Origin: Chitinophagaceae bacterium
Lineage (GTDB): Bacteria; Bacteroidota; Bacteroidia; Chitinophagales; Chitinophagaceae
Reading direction: 5' to 3'
NCBI GenBank assembly: GCA_027489035.1
Contig: JAIYAN010000012.1
Coordinates: 62,001-126,000, forward strand
DNA: 64,000 bases
Below, piece after piece: positions 42,355 to 52,215 of this stretch. The notes under the pieces are model-generated. The model was given only the letters and a program-made list of their open reading frames with translations, ran no database searches and had not been told where the DNA came from. The stretch's first letter is position 1. Each line of letters begins with the position of its first letter. The position numbers and the translations under genes are program-made.

Positions 42355-45300
42355 CTAATACTTCACCACCTTCATCATTTTTACATTTTCTCCTTCTATC
42401 ACTTCCACCAAATATACTCCCGGATTTAATTCATTTCCAAAAGAAACGATTTCATTGGAGTTGAAGGTTAATGTTTTTATTTGTCTTCCTTGTGAATCTA
42501 TGATTCTTGCCTTTACAGTTTTAGATTTTTTTGAAGACTTTACCATCAATTGAAATGAACTCATTGTTGGATTTGGAAAAATATTCGCGTCTAGAGTTTT
42601 TCCTTTTTCCTCCGTTGAATTGACCAATTTTGATGTAGGTAATGTATAGCAATTTGTTGTTACCAATTTTAGCACTTTTTTCGTGCCAGCGCATCCATTT
42701 GCGCCAACACCTTGTACATAGATGCTGTCATTTGCGCCAGCAGTTATAAATCGTACTTTAATTTTTAATCCATTACTTCCACTATCTAAAATTGCCCCAG
42801 CAGGTAAGGTCCACAAATAACTTATTGCCCCACTTAAAGTTGAAGTGGTATATCTAGTTGAAGTTGTTGTTCCTACAATTGAACAGATACTTGTCATGCC
42901 CGTTAATGTTGATGGTGATAATAAAGTTGATATCGCAAGATTCGATAATTTCTGTGCTTTAGTTGCGCTATTGCCGCATCCCGAAGTATATCTCAACCTT
43001 ATACTGTCTGTATTAGCAGCAGCTCCATTGTTGGTAAATTTCAATTTGATAAATCTGGCATTCGCTCCGTTCAAAACGCCCGAATCCAAGGTGGCTGATG
43101 CGGCTACTGCAGAACCTGTTGGTAAAAACCATTCATAACCTGTTGCTGCCATTGCATTTGCTGTTGAATTTGGAAGTATAGGAGCACTGTATCTATATAT
43201 TCTACTGCCGCATACATCACTCACCAAAGTGATACCTATACTCGCTGGCATCGCTGGTGCAGTTAAGTTGGTATTGTTAAGTTTTGTAGATTTGACACTG
43301 CTATTTCCACAAGACGACAAATAATATGCCCTTACACTATCTCCAATTGTAGCGGCATTATTATTTATAAATTTCATTCTAATAATTCTACTGTTTAAAG
43401 TTCCTGAATCAATTGTAGCCGTTGAAGAAAGATTGCCAACAAATTCCCACGCATAACCTGTTGCAGCTGAATTACTTATTGTACCAGAAGGAACTAACGG
43501 CATAGTGTACCTGTAAATTTTAGAACCACATGTTCCAATACTTAAGGGCGTAATTATAATTGCTGTTGGCGCCAAAGGAGGATTGATTTTAGGCACAGAA
43601 AATTTAACCGCCCTAAAAATACTAAGCCCACAATTGCTATTGTATTGAGCTTTTATACTATCTCCAACAAATGTTGCATTGTTGTCTGTATATTTCAACA
43701 CCATAATTCTCGATGTCAAACTTCCTGAATCTATTACACCATATGTTGCCACATTTCCTGTTAAGGTCCATAAATATCCAGTTGCAGCACCGTTAATAAT
43801 TGTAGCATTCGGCATTATCGGCATTATACATCTAAACTTTCTCTGTCCACAAATATTTGTGATTAATGGGGTTATTGTTATTGAAGTTGGTGCAACAGGT
43901 GCATTTAAAGCATTGAGACTAATTTTCAACGATTTTTTTATGCTGTTGCCACATGCTGAAGTATAGTTCAAATGAACGCTATCACCAATTTGAGCGGCAT
44001 TGTTGCTAACATATTTAACCACAATAATTTTAGAAGTAAATGTCCCAGAATCCAATTGGGCTAACAATGGGGTTGGACTTGTAAAAGACCACAAATATCC
44101 TGTTGCTGCTGCAATATTCGCGGCAGCTGCTGGTAAATTTGGCGCTGTATATCTAATTTTTCTTTCTCCACAAACATTGGTGATTAAAGGTGTTGCAATG
44201 ATACTTGTTGGAGGCAATGGCACACTCAATAAGGTGTTGATTAAAACGGCACTTTTGTACGGACTAAATCCGCAGTTATTATATGCACTAACTTTTATGC
44301 TGTCTGTATTAAAAGCGGCATTATTACTGAAATATTTTAACCGAATTATCCTCGATACATTTATATCACCTGAATCAACTATAACAGATGAAACGCCTCC
44401 ACAAGAAGTTGGAATGATCCATTTATATCCTTGAGCATTGTTGGTTATTGAAGCTGTGTAGCGATAAATTCTACCGAAGCAGGTATTGTTAACAAGTGTT
44501 TGCGTTATGGTTAATGGTGCTGCTGGAGGATTGCCATTTATTACTGTAAGATGTAGCGTAATTATTGAATCGCAGCCCACAGAATTGCTAATGGTATCAG
44601 AATAATAACCCGTGTTTGTCAAGTTAATTCCATTCCATTGATAAGGAAGCTGACTGGTACAAATTGTTGTATGAATGGTATCTCTATGATAAGGTAAAAC
44701 CGTTACTGATGCTGTGCTTGATAAATAATCTGGGTATGCATTACATCCATCCAATGTGTGTAGTTCTTGTAAATTATATATTGTTGTTGAGTCGGGATAA
44801 ACTATTATTTGAATTGGATTCGATGTGCCAGAAAATGATATTGAATCATTGATAGTACCAAACCATGGTCCTTGTCCTGTAACATTCATCGTTAATGTAG
44901 CTGCATTACCCGGACAAACACTGGGATTGCCAGATAAAAATCCTGTTGGCAAAGGAACTGTCGCTATACTTATTGATGAGCTGTTTGAAGAACCAAACGA
45001 ATTGTAAGGCGTTACGCTGATGCCTACTATTGTATCAAATATCTGAATCGTAATTGAATTTGTATTTGAACCACTTACAATATTCGCAGTGCCATTGATT
45101 GTCCAATTATATCCAGTTACAAAATTTACTGGGTTAATTGCAATCTGTACTGTATCTCCAAAACAAACCAAGGTATCCCCATGAATAATACCTGCATCTT
45201 CGGGTAAGATGCCGCTACTAACAACCAATGTTGCCGCATTACTGATTGCTTGACAGTAACCAGACGTCATGACACAACGATATTGTGTATTGTTAAAAGT

Positions 45301-46710
45301 TACAGGGGCATTACTTACCGTTAAAACAGAAGTGTTTACACCGCTATAATTGTTGTTGTTTGTGAGGTTTACGAAGGTTCCACTTGAGTCCCTTTGCCAT
45401 TGATATACTGGAAAAGAGCTGGTTGAAGAAACAGAAAACTGCGCATTTCCGCCCACAGAAGTAGAAACGCCAATTGGTTGAGATGTTACACTCATTGGTT
45501 GACTTGCCCATCCTGTTGCCAATTGAACAGCGGCTTGCGCATTTAATCGGCCTGCACCAATTAGTCCAATGTAAGTAGGGTTTAATGAATCGATATTTAC
45601 TGAAGATATTTTTAAAATGGTATCAATATCTTTCCTGCTTAAACAGGGATTAACACTCAGCATCAAACCAATTGTGCCGCTCACTAAGGGTGTTGCTAAA
45701 CTTGTTCCTGAATTATTAAGGTACCAATTTTCAGCCGGATTTACTGCTACGTCGTATCCTGGAGCGCTTAAATCTACCTTATCATTGTGTTGATGAGTAG
45801 ATGTTGGATCATTTAGAATCTTCATGTGATTATCTAACGGACCAATACTTGTAACGGAAAAAACATTATCATATGATGCAGGATAAACGTATGCTGCAGG
45901 GTTTGAACATGTACTGCCATTTCCTGCAGACGCAACTAAGAACGCACCAACGCCATAAGCTTCATTAACGACTTGTTGTTGATAAGGGTTAAAAGTGCAA
46001 CCTGAAGTCCAACTGAGGTTGATTACTTTAGCCCCAGCATAAGCAGCATTTAAAACTTCATTAAAATTCATGAGATATAATCCAAGTTTGCAATTGTATC
46101 CAATAGAACTTAAGCCATTATTGTTGTTTGTTTTTCCAGCTGCTAAAATAGCAACAGCATTGCCATGTGTTGTTGTAGCTGTGCCCGCATTGATGTAAGC
46201 ATATTTTCCCAACAATTCGGAATGATTTGGACTGTATGATTGGTCCGAAATTGCTATAACAACATTGGAGTCACCCATTGTGATATCCCAAGCAGCTTGC
46301 GCATTGATAAGATTAAGCGCATAATTGTTGATTCCTGCAACAAGTGAATAATCGTTTGGCGTATGCAATGTATCATAGACTGGAGCTGGATAAACTCCCG
46401 AAACTGCATGCACATTATTGGTAAGTGTTTGCTCAAGTTCATATTGACTTGAACTTGATGACAATTCATAAACTTTTTGAAGCATTTTATTTCTTGAGGA
46501 TGGCAATGCTTGCGTACATGAAAAAATATTTAGCGAATTGATGTATACATTGAAAACAGAATCATTGGAGATTAATTGTCGGGTTGTTGATTGGTATGGT
46601 ATATGGTTTTCATTTTGGATGGTAACCCAAACTTTTGATTGTGAAAACCCTTGATGATTAAAAATTAATTGCAATAAAAATAAACAACAGAACAATTTTA
46701 GACGATTCAT
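42355..46710 (-). CDS. Secreted S8 subtilase-like protease with six repeated modules and a T9SS type A sorting domain
   Basis: A 1451-residue secreted protein with a signal peptide (LFCCLFLLQLIFNHQGFSQ). Catalytic residues are Asp156 (VIAISDQSYSP), His182 (TTTHGNAVA) and Ser337 (NNSGTSLATP), with the oxyanion ASAGN near 260. After an Ig-like stretch (about 400-500) and two PKD-like segments come six related ~105-residue modules (about 730-1365), each with ITNVCGERKIRY-like, AATGYLW, LDSG and GNSIKKS-like positions. The end (FPNPTMSSFQLMV, GRQIKTL, NPGVYLVEV, KVVKY) is a T9SS type A sorting domain. Probably a surface-exposed or released protease; the modules may bind substrate or cell wall. 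Confidence 0.87.
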   Translation of the reverse strand: MNRLKLFCCLFLLQLIFNHQGFSQSKVWVTIQNENHIPYQSTTRQLISNDSVFNVYINSLNIFSCTQALPSSRNKMLQKVYELSSSSSQYELEQTLTNNVHAVSGVYPAPVYDTLHTPNDYSLVAGINNYALNLINAQAAWDITMGDSNVVIAISDQSYSPNHSELLGKYAYINAGTATTTHGNAVAILAAGKTNNNNGLSSIGYNCKLGLYLMNFNEVLNAAYAGAKVINLSWTSGCTFNPYQQQVVNEAYGVGAFLVASAGNGSTCSNPAAYVYPASYDNVFSVTSIGPLDNHMKILNDPTSTHQHNDKVDLSAPGYDVAVNPAENWYLNNSGTSLATPLVSGTIGLMLSVNPCLSRKDIDTILKISSVNIDSLNPTYIGLIGAGRLNAQAAVQLATGWASQPMSVTSQPIGVSTSVGGNAQFSVSSTSSFPVYQWQRDSSGTFVNLTNNNNYSGVNTSVLTVSNAPVTFNNTQYRCVMTSGYCQAISNAATLVVSSGILPEDAGIIHGDTLVCFGDTVQIAINPVNFVTGYNWTINGTANIVSGSNTNSITIQIFDTIVGISVTPYNSFGSSNSSSISIATVPLPTGFLSGNPSVCPGNAATLTMNVTGQGPWFGTINDSISFSGTSNPIQIIVYPDSTTIYNLQELHTLDGCNAYPDYLSSTASVTVLPYHRDTIHTTICTSQLPYQWNGINLTNTGYYSDTISNSVGCDSIITLHLTVINGNPPAAPLTITQTLVNNTCFGRIYRYTASITNNAQGYKWIIPTSCGGVSSVIVDSGDINVSRIIRLKYFSNNAAFNTDSIKVSAYNNCGFSPYKSAVLINTLLSVPLPPTSIIATPLITNVCGERKIRYTAPNLPAAAANIAAATGYLWSFTSPTPLLAQLDSGTFTSKIIVVKYVSNNAAQIGDSVHLNYTSACGNSIKKSLKISLNALNAPVAPTSITITPLITNICGQRKFRCIMPIMPNATIINGAATGYLWTLTGNVATYGVIDSGSLTSRIMVLKYTDNNATFVGDSIKAQYNSNCGLSIFRAVKFSVPKINPPLAPTAIIITPLSIGTCGSKIYRYTMPLVPSGTISNSAATGYAWEFVGNLSSTATIDSGTLNSRIIRMKFINNNAATIGDSVRAYYLSSCGNSSVKSTKLNNTNLTAPAMPASIGITLVSDVCGSRIYRYSAPILPNSTANAMAATGYEWFLPTGSAVAASATLDSGVLNGANARFIKLKFTNNGAAANTDSIRLRYTSGCGNSATKAQKLSNLAISTLLSPSTLTGMTSICSIVGTTTSTRYTTSTLSGAISYLWTLPAGAILDSGSNGLKIKVRFITAGANDSIYVQGVGANGCAGTKKVLKLVTTNCYTLPTSKLVNSTEEKGKTLDANIFPNPTMSSFQLMVKSSKKSKTVKARIIDSQGRQIKTLTFNSNEIVSFGNELNPGVYLVEVIEGENVKMMKVVKY

Positions 46711-47150
46711 AAGTGTTATGATTTTGGGTTTAAAAACTACTTATTTTTTAGATATTATTTTAAACACGTGGATGTTTATTTTTTTGCAAAATCCATCTAA
46801 AATTTTTCTTTTTTCTGTTTTAAATAACTTCAATAAATGTTATTCAAAAATTCTATTTCACAAAAAATGTGTAAAGAGCTATCAATTGTTTCCTATAAAT
46901 ATAAATATAATTTACATTCATTTTACAAAACACTAAAGGTTTTTATTGTTTTAATAAAATCAAATAAATCTACTTTTGGCGATTTGGAAATTCCATTATA
47001 CAATGGGAAAATCTTAAAAAATATTACATAACCATAAATTTTGCAATTCTGTTTTAAGGATTTCTGTGTTAATGCCATACGATGATATCCTTATTTTAAA
47101 TATGGTTTCTTCTTGTTTTTTTAATTACTTTAGTTTTCTCAATAAAGCTT
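46711..47150. other. Intergenic region between the subtilase and SLC13 genes
   Basis: A 440-bp AT-rich gap between divergent genes. It must hold both promoters, but no TAnnTTTG box is convincingly placed. The short frames here have no protein-like composition, and no palindromes or repeats of the other families are present, which sets it apart from most large gaps in the window. Confidence 0.5.
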
Positions 47151-48611
47151 ATGAAAAAATGGTTTGAGTTTAATAAAAAAAGACTGGCATTAATTGCCGG
47201 AATTGTATTTTTTTTACTGCTCTTTTTTATCAATCCTTTATCCCTTTCTTCAAAACCGAATTTGGTTTTAGCCATTTCTGTATTAATGATCAGTTGGTGG
47301 GTTTTAGATGCGATGCCGCTTCCAGTTGTAGCACTATTACCCATTGTAGCTTTTCCATTATTTAATATCGCTTCCATAAAAGAAGTTACCAAATCATATT
47401 CTGATTCTATCATTTATCTTTTCATGGGTGGTTTTTTTCTGAGTATCGCCATCGAAAAATGGAATTTGCATAAACGTGTAGCATTAGGAATTATAAAGTT
47501 TACAGGTACCAATGGCAACCGAATAATATTGGGTTTTATTTTGGCAACCGGTTTTTTAAGCATGTGGCTGAGTAACACGGCTACAACCATGATGATGTTT
47601 CCTATAGCCATGTCGGTTATTCATGTAGTGGGTGCAAATCAACAATCAGAAAAAAACATGAAAAACTTTTCTTTGGTATTGATGTTGTCTATTGCCTATG
47701 CTTCAAATTTTGCTTTGGGTACAATCATTGGTACGCCACCCAATGTTGCTTATGTAAATTACATCTCCGATAAATTTAATTACAACATCGGCTTTACGGA
47801 TTGGATGCTCGTATTTACTCCGCTTACCATTGCATTACTTCTAATGTTGTATTGGGTTATGGTAAAATGGCTTTATCCCAATCACATTAAACACAATGAA
47901 GCAGGCAAATTATTTATTGGAGAAGAGATAAAAAAAATGGGAAAATTATCAACGCCAGAAATCAGAACAACCATCGTTTTTTCAATAACGGTCTTGGCTT
48001 GGATTCTAAAAGATGTCATTAACGCTGTTCAACAAATTGTAGTATTGGATGATACCATTATTGCCATGAGCGCTGCAATTGTTTTATTTATTATTCCCTC
48101 GGGTATAAAGGTTGATGATAAAAAAATTCCTTTGTTGGAGTGGTCGGATACTACAAAAATGGCTTGGGGAATATTGTTGTTATTTGGTGGCGGTATTGCA
48201 TTGGCTAAGGCCTTGGAAGATGCAAAACTGATGGATCAGTTCGGTCTATTTTTAGCATCGTATTCTACTGGCAATACATTTTTTATGATTTTAATTGTTA
48301 CCACAGCATCAGTTTTTTTAAGTGAAGTAATGAGCAATGTAGCACAAGTAATTGTGATGGCGCCTGTTATTTCTTCGGTTGCTATTTCTTTACATATGGA
48401 CCCACTTTTACTTGGCATCCCTATGACCTTAGGTGCCAGTTGTGCAAGTATGCTTCCAATGGGCACACCTCCCAATGCCATTGTATTTGCTAGCGGACAT
48501 ATTCACATCAAAGACATGATAAAAACTGGTTTTGTGTTAAACATTGTCTGTATTATTTTAATTACACTATTCTGCTATTTTTTACAACCAATGATAATGA
48601 TGGTGAAGTAA
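47151..48611 (+). CDS. SLC13 family sodium/anion symporter
   Basis: A 486-residue inner-membrane protein with about 11-12 segments. The DASS/SLC13 signatures are seen twice: LSNTATTMMMFPIAMS near residue 145 (SNT motif) and MSNVAQVIVMAPVISS with MGTPPNAIVFASGHI near 405-455. GTIIGTPPNVAYVNY is also typical. Such carriers move sulfate or di- and tricarboxylates with sodium; substrate not determinable here. It stands alone with a composite repeat downstream. Confidence 0.9.
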   Translation: MKKWFEFNKKRLALIAGIVFFLLLFFINPLSLSSKPNLVLAISVLMISWWVLDAMPLPVVALLPIVAFPLFNIASIKEVTKSYSDSIIYLFMGGFFLSIAIEKWNLHKRVALGIIKFTGTNGNRIILGFILATGFLSMWLSNTATTMMMFPIAMSVIHVVGANQQSEKNMKNFSLVLMLSIAYASNFALGTIIGTPPNVAYVNYISDKFNYNIGFTDWMLVFTPLTIALLLMLYWVMVKWLYPNHIKHNEAGKLFIGEEIKKMGKLSTPEIRTTIVFSITVLAWILKDVINAVQQIVVLDDTIIAMSAAIVLFIIPSGIKVDDKKIPLLEWSDTTKMAWGILLLFGGGIALAKALEDAKLMDQFGLFLASYSTGNTFFMILIVTTASVFLSEVMSNVAQVIVMAPVISSVAISLHMDPLLLGIPMTLGASCASMLPMGTPPNAIVFASGHIHIKDMIKTGFVLNIVCIILITLFCYFLQPMIMMVK

Positions 48612-48745
48612 GTTTTGGATATTAGATGCTGGATTCTTGATAACGTTTAGGAATAATAAATAAGGAATAACAAATAATAAATAAGAAAGTAAATGTCTGA
48701 TATATTGTTCACTTAACACTAAAAGTCAAATACGAAATTTTTCAC

Positions 48746-48888
48746 TTTGACGATTGGTGAAAACACCAACATCGGCAGACGACAATCCCCAACCTTTTGA
48801 ACGTATTGAACCTTTTGAACCTTTTGTAAGGGTTGAAGATTTTCAACCCCTACAACCTCACAAACCTCTTAAACGTCATAAACCTTAA
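48746..48888 (-). repeat. Composite 9-bp-period repeat element, locus 4
   Basis: In minus orientation: CGATTGGTGAAAACACCAAC plus ATCGGCAGAC (48750-48780), AACCTTTTGAACGTATTG and related 9-mers, a palindrome with GTAAGGGTTGAA and TTCAACCCCTAC arms (48826-48853), and AACCTCACAAACCTC 9-mers (48854-48888). The order of blocks differs from locus 3: the palindrome lies between the two 9-mer types. Confidence 0.85.
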
Positions 48889-50600
48889 TTGACCACCACC
48901 ACCTTTTTAAACTTTCTAACCACGCCTTTCAAATTAAATATCTCAAAATACACCACGTAAATTCCTGCTGGTATTTTTTTGTTTTGATCGTCTAATCCGT
49001 TCCAATTAAAACTGCCCTTTATTCCACAAATCACGGAAAGTTGAAGCGTTTTTGTTTTTCTGCCGGAAGCGTCAAATATAATTATGCTCGCTACATTTCC
49101 GGGTTCTGTGAATGCATATTGAATTGCAGCTACATCATCAATGCCATCGTTATTAGGTGATATCATTCCTGGTTGAATAGTGATTTCTTGATATAAATTT
49201 TCATCTGAAATGGATTGAGAATTTTTATATCCTGGTGTGCCATATCCCACTGATGCAGATGCGCTATGCCAATTATTTTCATCTTGTGTTTTTTGATTAT
49301 AATTTATTCGCTCCAATGAAATTCCTTCGGTGTTTTCTATTAATTTAAAATGCCAATCATCATTGTATTTTAGATGGTCCAATATTTTTCCCTGTTTATT
49401 CAATACCAACACATTTCCTTCATCATCATTAAACGTTGGCAATGCATCTACTTGGATTATGCCCTCTGGATTTTTGGTGAGATACCCTCTTTTTATTACC
49501 GCGCTATTTTCAGTTAATACAAAATAATCTTTTGGAAAAAATAAAATATTTTCTGAGGTAATCTGACTGATATTGTCTATTTCTTTTAAGGCATTCAAAT
49601 TTGCAACAAACATATTTTTTAGGTTGACGATTTTATTGCTTCGGTTGTATAATTCTACATAATCAACTCCGTCTGATTTTGGGTTAAACAACATCTCATT
49701 CACCACTACATCAAAACTATCAGCTTGTTCTGATAATCCAATTCTAACAGAATTACTTATGCCTATTTCATTTCCAACACAATCTTTTATTCCTTCTACT
49801 TTTATTTCATAAATTTTATTTTTTGAAAGGGGATTTGGTAAGGTAATGTCAACTTGACTAAATAACGGTGGAATCGGAGTTGCATTTATTGCCCTTCCGA
49901 TTCCATCGCTTATTGAATATTGTAAAGGATTTGATGCTATAATGCTATCTAATGGCTCGTTGAATTTCAAACTAATATGCAAACTGTCTATGGCAAATGC
50001 ACGCAAAAGCTTAGGCAACATCTCATCCGGATTTAAAGCATCAACACTGTTTATTTTTCCAGGACTAGCACCAATATTCGATGTAGAAGCGGTCCAGTTT
50101 TCACTGCCCAAACATGGTGTATTTAAATCAATCATCTCCAAGCTCCAACCACCTTGTTTTTTCAATTCATTTTGATACCAATTGTCGGAATACTCAACCG
50201 CATGAATGGTTTTGCCTTGAGGAGATAATAAATATATCAAATCACCCGTATTGGATAAAGACGGAAAACTCGTTACTGATCGAGTACTTGCGAAATTATT
50301 TAATGAAGCAGCCCCGCCCGTACTACATATCAATAAAGAACTGTCGGGTTGTAAAATATAATTGGGTATTGGTCCACTTTTTCCGGTTGGTTTTGCAATC
50401 CTGCATCCATTTAGATTAATCATGTGCGTACTCACATTCCGCAATTCAATCCATTCATATTCTGGTAATCCAATTGATGGCGAAGGGTCTGCCATGATTT
50501 CGTCTATGATAACATCGTATGGTTGAATGGGAAGTACCGTATCAACATTTGAAATTACCATTAAAGGATAAAAAATACTTGATAACAAGATGTTCAGCAT
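48885..50600 (-). CDS. Secreted lamin-tail-domain protein with C-terminal FlgD-like/T9SS domain
   Basis: A 571-residue protein with a weak N-terminal signal (MLNILLSSIFYPLMVIS). Two lamin-tail domains are recognised by IIDEIMADPSP, EYEWIELRN and LLICSTGG (about 28-150), and VVVNEMLFNPKSDGVDYVELYN (about 300-400). The C-terminus (SPNNDGIDDVAAIQY, ASIIIFDASGRKTKTL, WNGLDDQNKKIPAGIYVVYFE) is the FlgD-like Ig fold often found as the secretion signal in Bacteroidetes. Probably a secreted or cell-surface protein; function unknown. Its stop lies inside the edge of a composite repeat. Confidence 0.82.
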   Translation of the reverse strand: MLNILLSSIFYPLMVISNVDTVLPIQPYDVIIDEIMADPSPSIGLPEYEWIELRNVSTHMINLNGCRIAKPTGKSGPIPNYILQPDSSLLICSTGGAASLNNFASTRSVTSFPSLSNTGDLIYLLSPQGKTIHAVEYSDNWYQNELKKQGGWSLEMIDLNTPCLGSENWTASTSNIGASPGKINSVDALNPDEMLPKLLRAFAIDSLHISLKFNEPLDSIIASNPLQYSISDGIGRAINATPIPPLFSQVDITLPNPLSKNKIYEIKVEGIKDCVGNEIGISNSVRIGLSEQADSFDVVVNEMLFNPKSDGVDYVELYNRSNKIVNLKNMFVANLNALKEIDNISQITSENILFFPKDYFVLTENSAVIKRGYLTKNPEGIIQVDALPTFNDDEGNVLVLNKQGKILDHLKYNDDWHFKLIENTEGISLERINYNQKTQDENNWHSASASVGYGTPGYKNSQSISDENLYQEITIQPGMISPNNDGIDDVAAIQYAFTEPGNVASIIIFDASGRKTKTLQLSVICGIKGSFNWNGLDDQNKKIPAGIYVVYFEIFNLKGVVRKFKKVVVVN

Positions 50601-50801
50601 ATTCGATTGATTTGTTTTGTCAAACGTAATCTGAATAACACTGAATAAAATTTAGCATTAAAAATTAACGATCTTAAATGTTTACAAACGAATTATGCCG
50701 TTTCAATTAGAAACATCGTTCGATTTTCAATACAATTTCTGAACAGAATCTAAATTTTTAATAATCAAGTTGACTTCTTAAAAACTCTATTCTTGTTCAC
50801 T

Positions 50802-50809
50802 TAAATTTG
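50802..50809 (+). promoter_or_regulatory. -7 box TAAATTTG of asd
   Basis: TAAATTTG fits the TAnnTTTG element and lies 20 bp before the asd ATG in the 229-bp gap between divergent genes. No standard -33 was picked out. Confidence 0.4.
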
Positions 50810-50829
50810 TAACACAAAAATTATACATT

Positions 50830-51819
50830 ATGAAAGTAGCAGTTATTGGCGCCACAGGGTTGGTTGGTTCGAAAATGTTGGAAGTTTTGGCGGAAAGAAA
50901 TTTCCCAGTTACTGAAATCATTCCAGTTGCTTCTGAAAAATCCATTGGTAAAAAAATAACATTCAAAGGAAATGAATTTGTTGTAGTAAGCATGGATACA
51001 GCAATAGCTGCAAAACCTAATGTAGCCATTTTTTCTGCTGGCGGTGCTACTTCATTAGAATGGGCGCCAAAATTTGCAGCTGCCGGAATTACCGTTATCG
51101 ATAATTCAAGTGCTTGGAGAATGGATCCTGAAAAAAAATTAGTGGTTCCTGAAGTAAATGCGGATTGCTTAACTGCTGAAGATAAAATCATTGCAAATCC
51201 AAATTGTTCTACCATTCAATTGGTGGTGGTTTTAAAACCATTACATGAAAAATATACAATCAAACGAGTAGTAGTTAGCACATATCAAAGCGTCACAGGT
51301 ACTGGCGTTAAAGCGGTAGATCAATTAATGAACGAAAGAAAAGGTATCAAAGGCGAAATGGCGTATAAATATCCTATCGATTTAAATGCCATTCCCCATA
51401 TAGATGTTTTTTTGGAAAATGGTTATACTAAGGAAGAAATGAAAATGACCAATGAAACCAAAAAAATAATGGGTGATGATTCAATCTTGCTAACGGCTAC
51501 TTGTGTTCGAATTCCAACAATTGGCGGTCATAGCGAATCCGTTAACATTGAGTTTGAAAATGATTTTAACATACAGGAAATAAAAACGCTTTTGGCAAAT
51601 ACTCCTGGGGTAGTGCTTCAAGATGATGTAGAAAATTTTATTTATCCAATGGCCATTACAGCTCATGATAAAGACGATACTTTTGTTGGTAGAATAAGAA
51701 GGGATGAAACCCAAGCCAACACAATGAATTGCTGGATAGTAAGCGATAATTTACGTAAAGGTGCCGCTACCAATGCGGTACAAATTGCGGAGTATTTGTT
51801 GAAGAAAGGACTTATTTAA
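50830..51819 (+). CDS. asd: Aspartate-semialdehyde dehydrogenase
   Basis: A 329-residue NADPH-dependent enzyme making aspartate semialdehyde for lysine, threonine, methionine and diaminopimelate. Motifs: the nucleotide loop VIGATGLVGSKML (residues 5-17), IDNSSAWRM, catalytic Cys126 in IANPNCSTIQ, TYQSVTGTGVKA and the histidine in GGHSESVNIEFE. Length is normal. It stands alone with its own promoter; a composite repeat follows. Confidence 0.96.
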   Translation: MKVAVIGATGLVGSKMLEVLAERNFPVTEIIPVASEKSIGKKITFKGNEFVVVSMDTAIAAKPNVAIFSAGGATSLEWAPKFAAAGITVIDNSSAWRMDPEKKLVVPEVNADCLTAEDKIIANPNCSTIQLVVVLKPLHEKYTIKRVVVSTYQSVTGTGVKAVDQLMNERKGIKGEMAYKYPIDLNAIPHIDVFLENGYTKEEMKMTNETKKIMGDDSILLTATCVRIPTIGGHSESVNIEFENDFNIQEIKTLLANTPGVVLQDDVENFIYPMAITAHDKDDTFVGRIRRDETQANTMNCWIVSDNLRKGAATNAVQIAEYLLKKGLI

Positions 51820-51820
51820 A

Positions 51821-52126
51821 GAAGTTTGAGAAGTTTAAGATGTTTGTGAGGTTTGTTGTTTTTTGTTGGAAAGAAATCTAAACGAGAATCAGTATTCAAT
51901 ACGTTTGGTGTTTGGCGTTGAAAGCATGAAATTGAACGAAATCATATCTAGCATCTCGAAATTGAAAATATTTCCAACCTTTTGTAAGGGTTGAAAATTT
52001 TCAACCCCTTCCTGAACCCATTGAACCTATTGAACTTATTAAACCTCTCCAACCTCACAAACCTCTCCAACCTCACAAACCTCACAAACCTCTCCAACCT
52101 CTCCAACCTCTCCAACCTCCTCTCCA
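51821..52126. repeat. Composite 9-bp-period repeat, locus 5, with a nine-unit AACCTCTCC tandem array
   Basis: AGTTTGAGA, AGTTTAAGA, TGTTTGTGA units (51821-51857) are followed by an inverted CGCCAAACACCAAAC copy (51902-51920), the GTAAGGGTTGAA/TTCAACCCC palindrome (51984-52010), TTGAACC units, and a clean 9-bp array from 52042 to 52126 with two alternating variants, AACCTCTCC and AACCTCACA (about nine copies). A reading frame across it translates to NLSNLTNL, which I do not take as a protein. It ends 90 bp before the susC-like gene. Confidence 0.88.
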
Positions 52127-52215
52127 AAAACTTTTTTACTGATTTTATTTGCCTTCACTTTTTTGCTATATTTATTTTTAATAAAATCTTAATATTTTAA
52201 CTAAACCCAAAAAAA

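Noticed and set aside
42845..44434. Three plus-strand frames of about 95-144 residues opposite the subtilase modules
   Set aside because: They are antisense shadows repeated with the module period; the minus-strand frame has clear domains.
46718..47031. Two small plus-strand frames upstream of the SLC13 gene
   Set aside because: AT-rich composition dominated by Phe, Ile, Lys and Asn, overlapping one another, with no conserved features.
52042..52126. Possible CRISPR array because of regular repeats
   Set aside because: Period is 9 bp with no spacers; it is a simple tandem repeat.
51991..52200. Open frame translating to repeated NLSNLTNL, 69 residues
   Set aside because: It is the translation of the 9-bp tandem array; no start context, and the repeat accounts for the open frame.
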